NCBI GenBank assembly: GCA_902363145.1
Contig: CABIZB010000001.1
Span: forward strand, 806,001-870,000
Direction of reading: 5' to 3'
Origin: Oscillospiraceae bacterium
Lineage (GTDB): Bacteria > Bacillota > Clostridia > Oscillospirales > Ruminococcaceae
Length of the DNA stretch: 64,000 nucleotides
The translations under genes and the position numbers were made by a program. Under the pieces are notes generated by a model. That model saw only the letters and a program-made list of their open reading frames with translations. It searched no databases and was not told where the DNA came from. This document shows positions 8,456 through 16,349 of the stretch, in pieces (the first letter of the stretch is position 1; every line of letters starts with the position of its first letter).

Positions 8456-9068
8456 ATGCCACGCCGTCTTTTACCCGCACCTTGTCCTGGCAAAGAAGTG
8501 AAACAGCGTGAGGAAGTATCTTCCATTCAGCCTGCTCCATAACTCTTCTCTGGAGTACTTCGGGGGTATCGCCGTTCTTGACTTCAACGGCTTTCTGGAG
8601 AATGATAGGTCCGCCGTCGCAAACTTCAGTAACAAAATGAACTGTAGCTCCCGTTACCTTTACTCCCCTTTTGAGAGCTTCCTCATGGACTTTAAGACCA
8701 TAGTAGCCCTTTCCGCAGAATGAGGGTATAAGTGCAGGGTGAACGTTCACCATCTTATAAGGATATGCCTTGCAGACCTGCTCATCAAGAATGGTCATAA
8801 AGCCTGCATATACGATGATATCAGCCTTTTCAGCCCGCAGAGTTTCAAGCATCGCCTTGCTGTACTCGTGGCTGTCGGCATAGTCCTTTCTGGGAAGAAC
8901 AATACCCTTTATGTCGTTCTGAGCAGCTCTTTCAAGAGCATATGCGCCCTCCTTTGAGGAGATAACGCAGGTTATCTTTCCACCCTGAAGCTCTCCACGC
9001 TTTTCGGCATCTATCAGAGCCTGAAGATTTGTTCCGCCGCCTGATACAAGCACGACTATATTTTTCAT
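8442..9068 (-). CDS. purN: Phosphoribosylglycinamide formyltransferase (10-formyl-THF type)
   Basis: Step 3 of purine synthesis. 208 residues. VLVSGGGTNLQALID forms the phosphate-binding loop; VNVHPALIPSF holds the catalytic Asn-His pair, and FVTEVCDGGPII holds the catalytic Asp. The long C-terminus covers the methyltransferase start. It follows the small membrane-protein gene with about 20 nt spacing. Confidence 0.95.
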   Translation of the reverse strand: MKNIVVLVSGGGTNLQALIDAEKRGELQGGKITCVISSKEGAYALERAAQNDIKGIVLPRKDYADSHEYSKAMLETLRAEKADIIVYAGFMTILDEQVCKAYPYKMVNVHPALIPSFCGKGYYGLKVHEEALKRGVKVTGATVHFVTEVCDGGPIILQKAVEVKNGDTPEVLQRRVMEQAEWKILPHAVSLLCQDKVRVKDGVAYVTE

Positions 9069-9088
9069 AAGCCTTGTCCTTTCAGGAT

Positions 9089-9490
9089 CTATTCAAAAAA
9101 TCCATTGTTCTGAGAATCCGATTTTTCAGCTGCTTTTCCGCCCTTGTAGCTTGAAACGGCAGCCGCAATGTACAGTCCGTCGCCTACAAGAGAAAATGCC
9201 GCCATGCCGTTGAGCAAATTTGTCATTGCGTTGTGTGAAACGCCCGCAGCCTCGCCCACGAAACTGAACATTCCGCCTGCAAACAAAAGTACGATCGCAA
9301 AAAGAATACTTATAATAGTAGCGGCGATATACATTCCCGTTGAAACGTAAGCCATATTCTTTTTGGAATTGCTGTAGGCTATCCACGACACGATAACAGC
9401 GATAACTCCGAAAAGGTTGACGGAGGGTATCGTCCAGATAAGCGCTATGGTTCCCAGTATCATTGCTTTTTTCAGCTTGGTGTTATTCAT
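9089..9490 (-). CDS. Small membrane protein of unknown function
   Basis: 133 residues with a basic N-terminus (NNTKLKKA) and about four hydrophobic segments (residues ~10-30, 45-75, 85-105). It resembles the general layout of CD225/TM2-like small membrane proteins (VNLFGVIAVIVSWIAYS), but I cannot assign a family. The start at 9490 is chosen because AGAGGAACAGG lies just upstream; a longer frame reaching 9532 would run through the purM terminator hairpin. It sits between purM and purN, after the purM terminator, so it may depend on read-through or its own weak promoter. Confidence 0.7.
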   Translation of the reverse strand: MNNTKLKKAMILGTIALIWTIPSVNLFGVIAVIVSWIAYSNSKKNMAYVSTGMYIAATIISILFAIVLLFAGGMFSFVGEAAGVSHNAMTNLLNGMAAFSLVGDGLYIAAAVSSYKGGKAAEKSDSQNNGFFE

Positions 9491-9511
9491 TGTCCTGTTC
9501 CTCTTCCAATG

Positions 9512-9550
9512 TAAAAACATACGGCTGTACAAATTTTTATACAGCCGTAT
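9512..9550 (-). terminator. Hairpin terminator downstream of purM
   Basis: ATACGGCTGTA and TACAGCCGTAT form a perfect 11-bp stem with a 10-nt loop, followed on the minus strand by GTTTTTAC. It lies inside the purine operon between purM and the membrane-protein gene, so it could cause partial termination. Confidence 0.65.
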
Positions 9551-9560
9551 TGTGATGTAC

Positions 9561-10595
9561 TCAGCAGATGATAACGCCCTCGTCGCTCTTTACAAGCTCG
9601 CCCATAACGTAAGCTTCCTCGCCTGCGTTTCTTACAGCCTCAACAGCCTTGTCAGCGTCGTTCTTGTCAACAACAACGACCATACCAACACCCATATTGA
9701 AGGTGTTGAACATATCTCTCTCGGGGATCTTTCCTGTCTTTGCGATAAGGTCGAAGATAGGAAGCACCTGAACTGCGCTTCTGTCGATCTTAGCGGAAAT
9801 TCCTGCAGGAAGAGAACGGGGAATATTCTCATAGAATCCGCCGCCTGTGATGTGGCTGAGGGACTTTACCTTAACGGAATCAAGCAGGCTCATTACAGCC
9901 TTTACGTATATCTTTGTGGGAGTCAGCAGGCACTCGCCGAGGGTAGTGCCAAGGTCTGACTGATGACGGTGAAGGTTCTGCTCGTTAATAGCAAATACCT
10001 TTCTTACCAGTGAGAAGCCGTTGGAATGAACACCGCTGGACTTGATAGCGATAACAACATCGCCCTCCTTCTGCTGGGAAGGATCAATGATCTTGTTCTT
10101 ATCAACAACACCAACGGAGAAACCAGCCAGATCGTACTCGTCCTCAGGCATAAGACCCGGGTGCTCAGCAGTCTCGCCGCCGATAAGTGCGCAGCCTGCC
10201 TGAACGCAGCCCTCTGCAACGCCTGATACGATGGAAGCTATCTTTTCGGGAATGTTCTTTCCGCAGGCAATGTAGTCGAGGAAGAACTGGGGCTTAGCGC
10301 CGCAGCAGATGATATCGTTGACGCACATTGCAACGCAGTCGATACCGACAGTGTCGTGCTTATCCATTATAAAAGCAAGTTTGACTTTGGTACCTACGCC
10401 GTCTGTTCCTGAAACAAGAACAGGGTGCTCGATGCCCTTGAGATCAAGCTCAAACAGTCCGCCGAAGCCGCCGATGCCTGAAAGAACGCCGTTTGTCATG
10501 GTTCTGGCAACATGAGCCTTCATAAGCTCTACAGCCTTGTAGCCCGCTGTTACGTCAACGCCGGCTTCCTTGTAGCTTTCAGAAAAACTTTTCAT
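9561..10595 (-). CDS. purM: Phosphoribosylformylglycinamidine cyclo-ligase (AIR synthetase)
   Basis: Step 5 of purine synthesis: ATP-dependent ring closure of FGAM to AIR. 344 residues, standard. [44 protein letters not shown], the [18 protein letters not shown] block, GGETAEHPG and [18 protein letters not shown] motifs are present. It follows purF after a ~70-nt gap and is followed by a hairpin terminator. Confidence 0.96.
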   Translation of the reverse strand: MKSFSESYKEAGVDVTAGYKAVELMKAHVARTMTNGVLSGIGGFGGLFELDLKGIEHPVLVSGTDGVGTKVKLAFIMDKHDTVGIDCVAMCVNDIICCGAKPQFFLDYIACGKNIPEKIASIVSGVAEGCVQAGCALIGGETAEHPGLMPEDEYDLAGFSVGVVDKNKIIDPSQQKEGDVVIAIKSSGVHSNGFSLVRKVFAINEQNLHRHQSDLGTTLGECLLTPTKIYVKAVMSLLDSVKVKSLSHITGGGFYENIPRSLPAGISAKIDRSAVQVLPIFDLIAKTGKIPERDMFNTFNMGVGMVVVVDKNDADKAVEAVRNAGEEAYVMGELVKSDEGVIIC

Positions 10596-10664
10596 TATCT
10601 AATCCAATCCTTTCACCGCAGTCAGGCTGCGGGCTGTTATGAATACGCAGTACCATCTATTTTG

Positions 10665-12092
10665 TTATTTAACTGCCTTTTTTATTTTTGATTCAAATTT
10701 ATCCTTGGGTATCTCCTTAGGAACTTCTGACGGATATACACCTGTGAAGCAGCCGTCGCAGAAATCGCAGTCGGAATCAACTGCAAGCTTTTTAACGGAA
10801 TCCACACTGAGGTAGCCAAGACTGTCAGCACCTATCTCCTTGCATATCTCGGGAATAGTCATGCGGCAGGCAATAAGATTTTCCTTGCTGTCGATATCCG
10901 TGCCGAAGTAGCAGGGATTTGTAAAGGGCGGGCAGGATATTCTCATATGTATCTCCTTTGCACCCGCTTCCCTAATGAGATTAACTATTCTCTGAGAAGT
11001 GGTTCCACGGACAATACTGTCGTCAATGAGAACGACTCTCTTGCCACGGACAGTTTCCCTTATAACATTGAGCTTTATCTTTACGGAGTTGGTTCGCTCT
11101 GCCTGAGATGGCTGAATGAACGTTCTTCCCACATATCTGTTCTTGATAAAGCCTATGCCGTAAGGAATGCCAGATGCTCTGGAAAAGCCCAGCGCCGCAT
11201 CAAGTCCGCTGTCGGGAACGCCGATAACAACATCAGCGTCAACAGGGTGCTCCTTCCAGAGGTACTCACCTGCTTTAAGACGTGCATGATGAACGCACGA
11301 ACCCTCGATAACGGAATCGGGACGTGCGAAATAAACATACTCAAACACGCAGAGATGAGGCTTGGGAGTGATATGTGTCTCAATGGAACGCAGACCTTTC
11401 TCATCAATAACGATTATCTCGCCTGGACGGACATCTCTTACAAATTCAGCACCGACACTGTCAAATGCGCAGGTCTCGGAAGCGACAACATAGGAATTGC
11501 CAAGCTTGCCGATGGAAAGAGGTCTGTAGCCGATGGGGTCTCTTGCAGCAATAAGCTTCTGCGGAGACATTACCACCAGCGAATAAGCGCCCTTTATCCT
11601 GAGCATTGACTTTTCGACTGCTTCCTCTATTGAGGAACAGACAAGCCTCTGCTCGGTTATAGCGTAGGAAATGACCTCGGTATCGTTAGTGCTGTGGAAA
11701 ATTGCGCCTTTAAGCTCAAATTCCGTTCTCAGCTCATATGCGTTGGTCAGATTTCCGTTGTGTGCGATAGCAAGAGGACCTTTCACATGGCGCACTACCA
11801 GAGGCTGTGCGTTGGAACGGTTTGAATTGCCTGTTGTAGAGTATCTTACGTGACCGATGGAGATGTTGCCCTCTCCCAGTGCATGGAGTCTGTCCTTATT
11901 AAAGACCTCATGAACAAGTCCGAGATCCTTATAGTAGCTGAATACGCCTGCATCGTTAACAACGATTCCGCAGGACTCCTGTCCTCTGTGCTGCAAAGCA
12001 TACAGACCAAGGTATGTCTGCATTGCAACGTCGGAAGTTTCGGGACTGTATATACCGAAGACTCCGCACTCCTCGTGAATACCGTTAAACAT
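10665..12092 (-). CDS. purF: Amidophosphoribosyltransferase (glutamine PRPP amidotransferase)
   Basis: Committing step of purine synthesis: PRPP + glutamine to phosphoribosylamine. The start at 12092 (475 residues) is chosen because it gives FNGIHEEC, a short propeptide ending just before nucleophile Cys9, as in B. subtilis PurF; an in-frame upstream extension overlaps the paralogue. Glutaminase residues (RYSTTG, AHNGNLTN) and the PRPP loop VVLIDDSIVRGTTS are intact. Cysteines in the CDFCDGC tail, in ACRM and upstream fit the 4Fe-4S cluster of the Bacillus-type enzyme. The gene overlaps nothing essential and lies just after the PurF-like gene. Confidence 0.96.
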   Translation of the reverse strand: MFNGIHEECGVFGIYSPETSDVAMQTYLGLYALQHRGQESCGIVVNDAGVFSYYKDLGLVHEVFNKDRLHALGEGNISIGHVRYSTTGNSNRSNAQPLVVRHVKGPLAIAHNGNLTNAYELRTEFELKGAIFHSTNDTEVISYAITEQRLVCSSIEEAVEKSMLRIKGAYSLVVMSPQKLIAARDPIGYRPLSIGKLGNSYVVASETCAFDSVGAEFVRDVRPGEIIVIDEKGLRSIETHITPKPHLCVFEYVYFARPDSVIEGSCVHHARLKAGEYLWKEHPVDADVVIGVPDSGLDAALGFSRASGIPYGIGFIKNRYVGRTFIQPSQAERTNSVKIKLNVIRETVRGKRVVLIDDSIVRGTTSQRIVNLIREAGAKEIHMRISCPPFTNPCYFGTDIDSKENLIACRMTIPEICKEIGADSLGYLSVDSVKKLAVDSDCDFCDGCFTGVYPSEVPKEIPKDKFESKIKKAVK

Positions 12093-12097
12093 TCGGA

Positions 12098-13519
12098 TCA
12101 ACCCTTTCCATTCCAGCAATAGCTGCACAGCTTGCAGCCGGGGATGCCCACAGCACGCACTGTGCCTTCAAGAGACTGAAACTCAAGAGAAGTAAGCTTG
12201 AGTCTCGAACAGATCTCAGCCCTGAGCTTCTTTCCACGCTCTGTGTTGGTATTGCTGTACTCTTCGATATATTTAACGCCTTCTGCGCCTTCAAGCTCGT
12301 CAATAATTTTTCTTGCGATAAGTTCAAGCTCAGATGTGCTTCTGGAGAAGTTCAGGTACTTGCAGCCGAACATGATAGGCGGACATGCAGAACGCATATG
12401 AACTTCCTTGGCACCGTTTGAATAAAGGAATTCAACGGTCTCTCTGAGCTGTGTTCCTCTTACGATACTGTCATCCACAAAGAGGAGCTTCTTGCCCTCG
12501 ATAAGCTCGTGAACAGGCACAAGCTTCATCTTAGCCACCTGATTTCTCATGGACTGGTTCTGAGGCATAAAGCTTCTGGGCCATGTGGGTGTGTATTTGA
12601 TAAAAGGACGTGCAAAGGGAATGCCGCTTCGGTTGGAATATCCGATAGCATGGGGAATACCCGAATCGGGAACGCCGCAGATATAATCAACATCGGGAAG
12701 ACATCCGTTCTTGATATCTGCCTCTGCCATTATCTCGCCGTTGCGCATTCTCATAGCCTCAACGTTTACCCCCTCATAAATGGAGTTGGGATAGCCGTAA
12801 TATGTCCAGAGGAATGTGCAGATGCTCATTTCATCTGTTCCTGGGCTGAGAGTTTCGCAGGAGGTGGGAGTGATCTTCACGATCTCTCCGGGCTTCAGTT
12901 CCTTGTAGATCTCATATCCCAGCTTCTGGAAAGCAAAGGACTCAAATGAGTAGCAGTAGCCGTCATCTCTCTTGCCCACGATAATGGGAAGCTTTCCTGC
13001 CTTGTCTCTGGCAGCGATTATGCCGTCCTCGGTGAGCACCATGAGTGAAACCGTACCCTTTATCTTCTCCTGAGCATTCCTGATACCGTCAACGAAATTA
13101 TCCTTCTGAGCAATGAGTGCACCTATAAGCGAGCTGGAATTAACCTTTCCGCTGCTCATGGACTCAAAGCTTGCAAAACAGTCGTTGAGTATCTCGTCTC
13201 TTATCTCAGCTGCGTTGTTGATTATACCGATGTTGCATACGGCATAAAGACCAAGCTTTGAGCGGAGAAGAATGGGCTGAGGGTCTGTATCGCTTATGCA
13301 GCCGATACAGAGATTGCCCTTCATTGTTTCAATATCCTTTTCAAACTTAGTTCTGAAAGGAGAATTTTCTATGCTGTGAATACTTCTCTGGAAGCCAAGC
13401 TCGGGAGAGTATGCAGTCATACCTCCACGCTTGGTGCCCAGATGCGAATGATAGTCAGTGCCGAAAAATACATCATTTATGCAGTCATTCAGTGACGCTG
13501 CGCCGAAAAAGCCGCCCAT
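12098..13519 (-). CDS. PurF paralogue without the glutaminase nucleophile
   Basis: 473 residues, collinear with PurF over its whole length but divergent. The N-terminus MGGFFGAAS aligns with the CGVFG start of PurF, so the catalytic N-terminal Cys is replaced by Gly, and there is no propeptide. The glutaminase pocket motifs are also changed: HNGN becomes NIGI, and the RYSTTG region is lost. The phosphoribosyltransferase half is kept: VDYICGVPDSGIPHAIGYSN-type block and the PRPP loop LLFVDDSIVRGTQ. The C-terminal CKLCSYC matches the Fe-S tail of PurF, but the Cys of PurF ACRM is missing. It cannot use glutamine by the known mechanism; an ammonia-dependent or regulatory subunit role is inference. 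It sits between purC and purF with 4-6 nt gaps. Confidence 0.88.
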   Translation of the reverse strand: MGGFFGAASLNDCINDVFFGTDYHSHLGTKRGGMTAYSPELGFQRSIHSIENSPFRTKFEKDIETMKGNLCIGCISDTDPQPILLRSKLGLYAVCNIGIINNAAEIRDEILNDCFASFESMSSGKVNSSSLIGALIAQKDNFVDGIRNAQEKIKGTVSLMVLTEDGIIAARDKAGKLPIIVGKRDDGYCYSFESFAFQKLGYEIYKELKPGEIVKITPTSCETLSPGTDEMSICTFLWTYYGYPNSIYEGVNVEAMRMRNGEIMAEADIKNGCLPDVDYICGVPDSGIPHAIGYSNRSGIPFARPFIKYTPTWPRSFMPQNQSMRNQVAKMKLVPVHELIEGKKLLFVDDSIVRGTQLRETVEFLYSNGAKEVHMRSACPPIMFGCKYLNFSRSTSELELIARKIIDELEGAEGVKYIEEYSNTNTERGKKLRAEICSRLKLTSLEFQSLEGTVRAVGIPGCKLCSYCWNGKG

Positions 13520-13522
13520 TGA

Positions 13523-14239
13523 TTATTCTCCGAAAATACGCTTCATCATTTCCTGATAAGCTTCTTCTACGCCGCCCATATCTCTGCGGAAACGGTCCTT
13601 GTCAAGCTTCTCGTGGGTTGTGCTGTCCCAGAAGCGGCAAGTGTCGGGAGAAATCTCATCAGCGAGAATGATCTGACCATGGTATCTGCCGAACTCGATC
13701 TTGAAGTCGATAAGGTCGATGTTGTGCTCCTTGAAGAACTTGAGCATAAAGCTGTTTACAGCAAAAGCATACTTGGAGATAGTGTCGATCTCTTCCTGAG
13801 TAGCAAGACCAAGACCCAGTGCATAGTAGCTGTTGATGAAAGGATCGCCCAGATCATCGTTCTTGTAGCTGAATTCGAGAGTAGGCTGCTTGAGAGGAGT
13901 ACCCTCAGCAATGCCGAGCTTCTTGGAGAAACTGCCTGCTGCAACGTTTCTTACGATAACTTCCAGAGGAACGATCTCAACCTTCTTAACGATGGTCTCA
14001 CGGTCGTTGATCTCCTTAACAAGGTGAGTAGGAATGCCTTCCTTTTCAAGCAGGCCGAACATATAGTTGGTCATCTTGTTGTTAACAACGCCCTTGCCTC
14101 TGATAGTGCCCTTCTTTTCGCCGTTGAAAGCGGTAGCATCATCCTTGTAGTCAACGATAACGTAATCGGGGTTGTTGGTAGCGAATACTTTCTTTGCCTT
14201 GCCCTCATAGAGCTGCTCGGTTTTTACAATGTTTTCCAT
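13523..14239 (-). CDS. purC: SAICAR synthetase
   Basis: Ligates aspartate to CAIR. 238 residues. [14 protein letters not shown] at the N-terminus, [17 protein letters not shown], and [10 protein letters not shown] with [12 protein letters not shown] are the family signatures. The start at 14239 is set by AGGAGG 9 nt upstream; the longer frame to 14263 has no ribosome site. It follows purE at ~80 nt and precedes the purF paralogue. Confidence 0.96.
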   Translation of the reverse strand: MENIVKTEQLYEGKAKKVFATNNPDYVIVDYKDDATAFNGEKKGTIRGKGVVNNKMTNYMFGLLEKEGIPTHLVKEINDRETIVKKVEIVPLEVIVRNVAAGSFSKKLGIAEGTPLKQPTLEFSYKNDDLGDPFINSYYALGLGLATQEEIDTISKYAFAVNSFMLKFFKEHNIDLIDFKIEFGRYHGQIILADEISPDTCRFWDSTTHEKLDKDRFRRDMGGVEEAYQEMMKRIFGE

Positions 14240-14321
14240 GGTATTTATCCTCCTAATTTTCAAACGGTCTTTCGTGCCGTAAAGATTTTTGATTTATATG
14301 TGCAAGCCCTGATATGTAATA

Positions 14322-14816
14322 TCAAAGCTCGTCAACCATTTTCTGAAGCTTTTCGTTCTTTGCGATAACGCCGTCGATCATATCCTTCTTGGACTTTTCC
14401 AACTTAGCGGAAAGCTCCTCGTCGGAAAGTGCCAGCATCTGAACAGCAAGAACAGCCGCATTTTTTGCACCGTTTACCGCTACAGTTGCAACAGGGATAC
14501 CCGAAGGCATCTGAACGGTAGCCAGAAGTGCATCAAGTCCCTCGAAAGATGACCTGATGGGAATACCGATAACAGGCAGTGTTGTATGACCTGCAATAAC
14601 ACCTGCAAGATGAGCAGCCATGCCCGCAGCGCAGATTATAACGCCGAAGCCCTCTGCCTTTGCCTTTGAAGCAAACTCGGAAGCAAGTCCCGGAGTGCGG
14701 TGGGCAGACATTACCTTTGCCTCAACGGGAACGCCGTATTTCTTCAGCTCAGCGATGCAATCCTTAACAACAGGAAAATCACTGTCCGAGCCCATGATAA
14801 CAGCAACCTTTTTCAA
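14322..14816 (-). CDS. purE: N5-carboxyaminoimidazole ribonucleotide mutase, TTG start
   Basis: Class I PurE, converts N5-CAIR to CAIR. 164 residues. VAVIMGSDSDFPVV, SAHRTPG, ICAAGMAAHLAGVIAG and PVIGIPI motifs are clear. The start is taken as TTG at 14816 (giving MKKVAVIMGSDSD), because AAAGGATGG lies ~10 nt upstream; the in-frame TTG at 14837 would place the ribosome site inside the gene. First gene of the purine operon, behind a leader with two terminators. No purK is visible in the window. Confidence 0.94.
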   Translation of the reverse strand: MKKVAVIMGSDSDFPVVKDCIAELKKYGVPVEAKVMSAHRTPGLASEFASKAKAEGFGVIICAAGMAAHLAGVIAGHTTLPVIGIPIRSSFEGLDALLATVQMPSGIPVATVAVNGAKNAAVLAVQMLALSDEELSAKLEKSKKDMIDGVIAKNEKLQKMVDEL

Positions 14817-14852
14817 AACCAATCCATCCTTTCGCAATTTGGCGATACAAAC

Positions 14853-14896
14853 AAAAAACTGCGGCGGTGCCGTTAAGGCTATACCCTGCCACAGTT
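14853..14896 (-). terminator. Second leader terminator before purE
   Basis: AACTGTGGC pairs with GCCGCAGTT (one G-U) around a 22-nt loop, followed by TTTTTTG, only ~40 nt before the purE start. It directly follows the U-tract of the first leader terminator. Confidence 0.6.
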
Positions 14897-14983
14897 AAAA
14901 AAGAGTGCAGAAATCCCGCTGCACTCGGATCTTCCGACCTGAGCGCTGTGATTATTACCAAACCCATAAGTGCTATGTAACAT
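14879..14983 (-). CDS. Putative 34-codon leader peptide of the purine operon
   Basis: ATG at 14983 with GGAGG 9 nt upstream (14993-14997), 34 codons, stop TAG. The reading frame runs through the whole first terminator and ends inside the loop of the second, so translation would disrupt terminator folding. The peptide has no recognisable domain and contains Ser, Gly, Asn and three Cys/Phe-rich positions. It may be a real attenuation peptide or a chance frame with a good ribosome site. Confidence 0.35.
   Translation of the reverse strand: MLHSTYGFGNNHSAQVGRSECSGISALFFNCGRV
14897..14926 (-). terminator. First leader terminator (attenuator) of the purine operon
   Basis: Perfect 8-bp stem GAGTGCAG/CTGCACTC with an 8-nt loop and a TTTTTT tail, inside the purE leader. 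A terminator between promoter and first gene implies regulated read-through. Confidence 0.72.
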
Positions 14984-15028
14984 CACGAAATTCCTCCACT
15001 GCATACTTACGCATAATGCGACATATAT

Positions 15029-15057
15029 ATTGTAACTGATTTGAAACCAAATTTCAA
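15029..15057 (-). promoter_or_regulatory. Promoter of the purine operon with an inverted repeat at the -35
   Basis: On the minus strand TTGAAA (15052-15057) and TACAAT (15029-15034) are 17 bp apart. TTGAAA and TTTCAA form an inverted repeat spaced by 5 bp across the -35 region, a possible operator. The expected transcript start gives a ~200-nt leader before purE. Confidence 0.65.
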
Positions 15058-15105
15058 GTGTTTGGGGAAATTTTTTTTGGAAATAAAAAAATTAACAATT
15101 ACCTC

Positions 15106-15133
15106 TTGCATTTTTTAGATTATATGATAAAAT
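15106..15133 (+). promoter_or_regulatory. Promoter of the ferredoxin gene
   Basis: TTGCAT at 15106-15111 and TAAAAT at 15128-15133, spacing 16 bp, ~64 bp before the ferredoxin start and divergent from the purine operon promoter. Confidence 0.6.
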
Positions 15134-15196
15134 ATATGTATAAGGTGAAATGGCTCTATACATATCCGTTTCGCAAAAAATTAGGAGGTACTTACT

Positions 15197-15367
15197 ATGG
15201 CTTACAAAATTTCCGACGCTTGCATCAGCTGCGGCGCTTGCGCAGCAGAATGTCCCGTTTCAGCAATCTCTGAGGGTGACGGTCAGTACGTTATCGACGC
15301 TGATACCTGCGTTGACTGCGGTTCCTGCGCAGACGTATGTCCCGTTTCAGCTCCTGCTGCTGAATAA
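15197..15367 (+). CDS. 2x[4Fe-4S] ferredoxin
   Basis: 56 residues, too short for many ORF callers but unmistakable. Two CxxCxxCxxxCP clusters: CISCGACAAECP at residues 9-20 and CVDCGSCADVCP at 38-49, the clostridial ferredoxin pattern for low-potential electron transfer with pyruvate:ferredoxin oxidoreductase and hydrogenases. AGGAGG at 15183-15188 is 8 nt before ATG. It has its own promoter and a strong terminator, so it is a monocistronic, probably highly expressed gene. Confidence 0.97.
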   Translation: MAYKISDACISCGACAAECPVSAISEGDGQYVIDADTCVDCGSCADVCPVSAPAAE

Positions 15368-15381
15368 TCAACATACTTAAT

Positions 15382-15422
15382 AAAAAAATAACGGATCTCC
15401 TTGCGGGGTCCGTTATTTTTTT
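15382..15422. terminator. Bidirectional terminator between ferredoxin and trxB-like genes
   Basis: AATAACGGA/TCCGTTATT stem extended by TCTCC/GGGG pairing, with A-run and T-run on either side, between convergent genes. Confidence 0.82.
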
Positions 15423-15434
15423 GTGCTTATTCAC

Positions 15435-16337
15435 TTATTCGGATAATATATAGTTTTTTGCCGAGCTTGCCGCATTTGCTCCGTCAGAGCAGGCAGTAAC
15501 TATCTGCCTGAGGGGCTTTGTGCGGATATCTCCTGCCGCAAAAATGCCCTCTGCCGAGGTAACACAGTCCTCTCCCGCTTCAATGCAGCCCTTTTCGTCA
15601 AGCTTCACGATATCATTTATAAGTTTGGTCGAGGGCGCCATGCCCACAGCCGCAAAAACTCCGCTGCACTCTGTCCTGCGGCGCTCACCGTTCTGCTCGA
15701 TGATAATACCCGTAACACTGCTTTCACCGCATATCTCACGGCATACAGCACTGCGGATAATTTCAATATTGTCCGTCTGTTCGCATTTGCTGAGCTTGTC
15801 CGCACTGCCTCTGAAACTGTCCCTGCGGTGGATAAGATACACCTTTCGGCATATGGCAGAAAGATACAATGCGTCCTTGAGAGCCGTATCCCCTCCGCCG
15901 ATAACTGCAATATTCTTTTCTCTGAAAAATCCGCCGTCACACACAGCACAGTAGGAAACTCCCCTGCCTGCGAATTTATCTTCGCCCTGTACTCCAAGCT
16001 TTTTATGCTCAGCTCCGCAGGCGATTATCATGGTCTTTGCCTGGTATTCCTTTCCGCCTGCAAATACAGTTTTTGGCTTGCCGTCAGCTATGCGTGTGAC
16101 CTCCGCAGTTATAAACTCGGCACCCGCTTCTTCCGCCTGAGCTTTGAGATTTTTTGCTATCTCTGAGCCATCAGAGGGGACATATGCGGGAAAATTTGCG
16201 ATAACATCGGTGAGAAGCATCTGCCCGCCCGTCAAGGGGTATCTCTCGATAACAAGCGTTTTGAGCATCGACCTTGCGCTGTAAGCGGCAGCCGTAAGTC
16301 CCGCAGGCCCCGCACCGATAATTATCACATCATACAT
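15435..16337 (-). CDS. trxB: Thioredoxin reductase-like FAD-dependent oxidoreductase
   Basis: 300 residues, cytoplasmic flavoprotein. FAD motif IIGAGPAGLTAAAYSAR at the N-terminus, redox-active pair in YCAVCDGGFF (~residue 131-136), NADPH motif VIGGGDTALKDALYLS, and the C-terminal GVFAAGDIRTKPLRQIVTA FAD-binding segment. Length and CxxC placement match TrxB; reductases for ferredoxin-type partners share the fold. No thioredoxin gene is adjacent. It follows the SDR gene by ~12 nt as the last gene of the 21.6-15.4 kb minus-strand run. Confidence 0.88.
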   Translation of the reverse strand: MYDVIIIGAGPAGLTAAAYSARSMLKTLVIERYPLTGGQMLLTDVIANFPAYVPSDGSEIAKNLKAQAEEAGAEFITAEVTRIADGKPKTVFAGGKEYQAKTMIIACGAEHKKLGVQGEDKFAGRGVSYCAVCDGGFFREKNIAVIGGGDTALKDALYLSAICRKVYLIHRRDSFRGSADKLSKCEQTDNIEIIRSAVCREICGESSVTGIIIEQNGERRRTECSGVFAAVGMAPSTKLINDIVKLDEKGCIEAGEDCVTSAEGIFAAGDIRTKPLRQIVTACSDGANAASSAKNYILSE

Positions 16338-16349
16338 AGCTATTCTCCG

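Noticed and set aside
12098..13519. Treating the PurF-like gene as a degraded pseudogene
   Set aside because: The frame is intact over 473 codons with conserved PRPP loop and Fe-S tail, so it is under selection.
14853..14983. Purine or PRPP riboswitch before purE
   Set aside because: I could not place the conserved core bases of these aptamers; only the terminators and the ORF are clear. A covariance search is needed to exclude a divergent aptamer.
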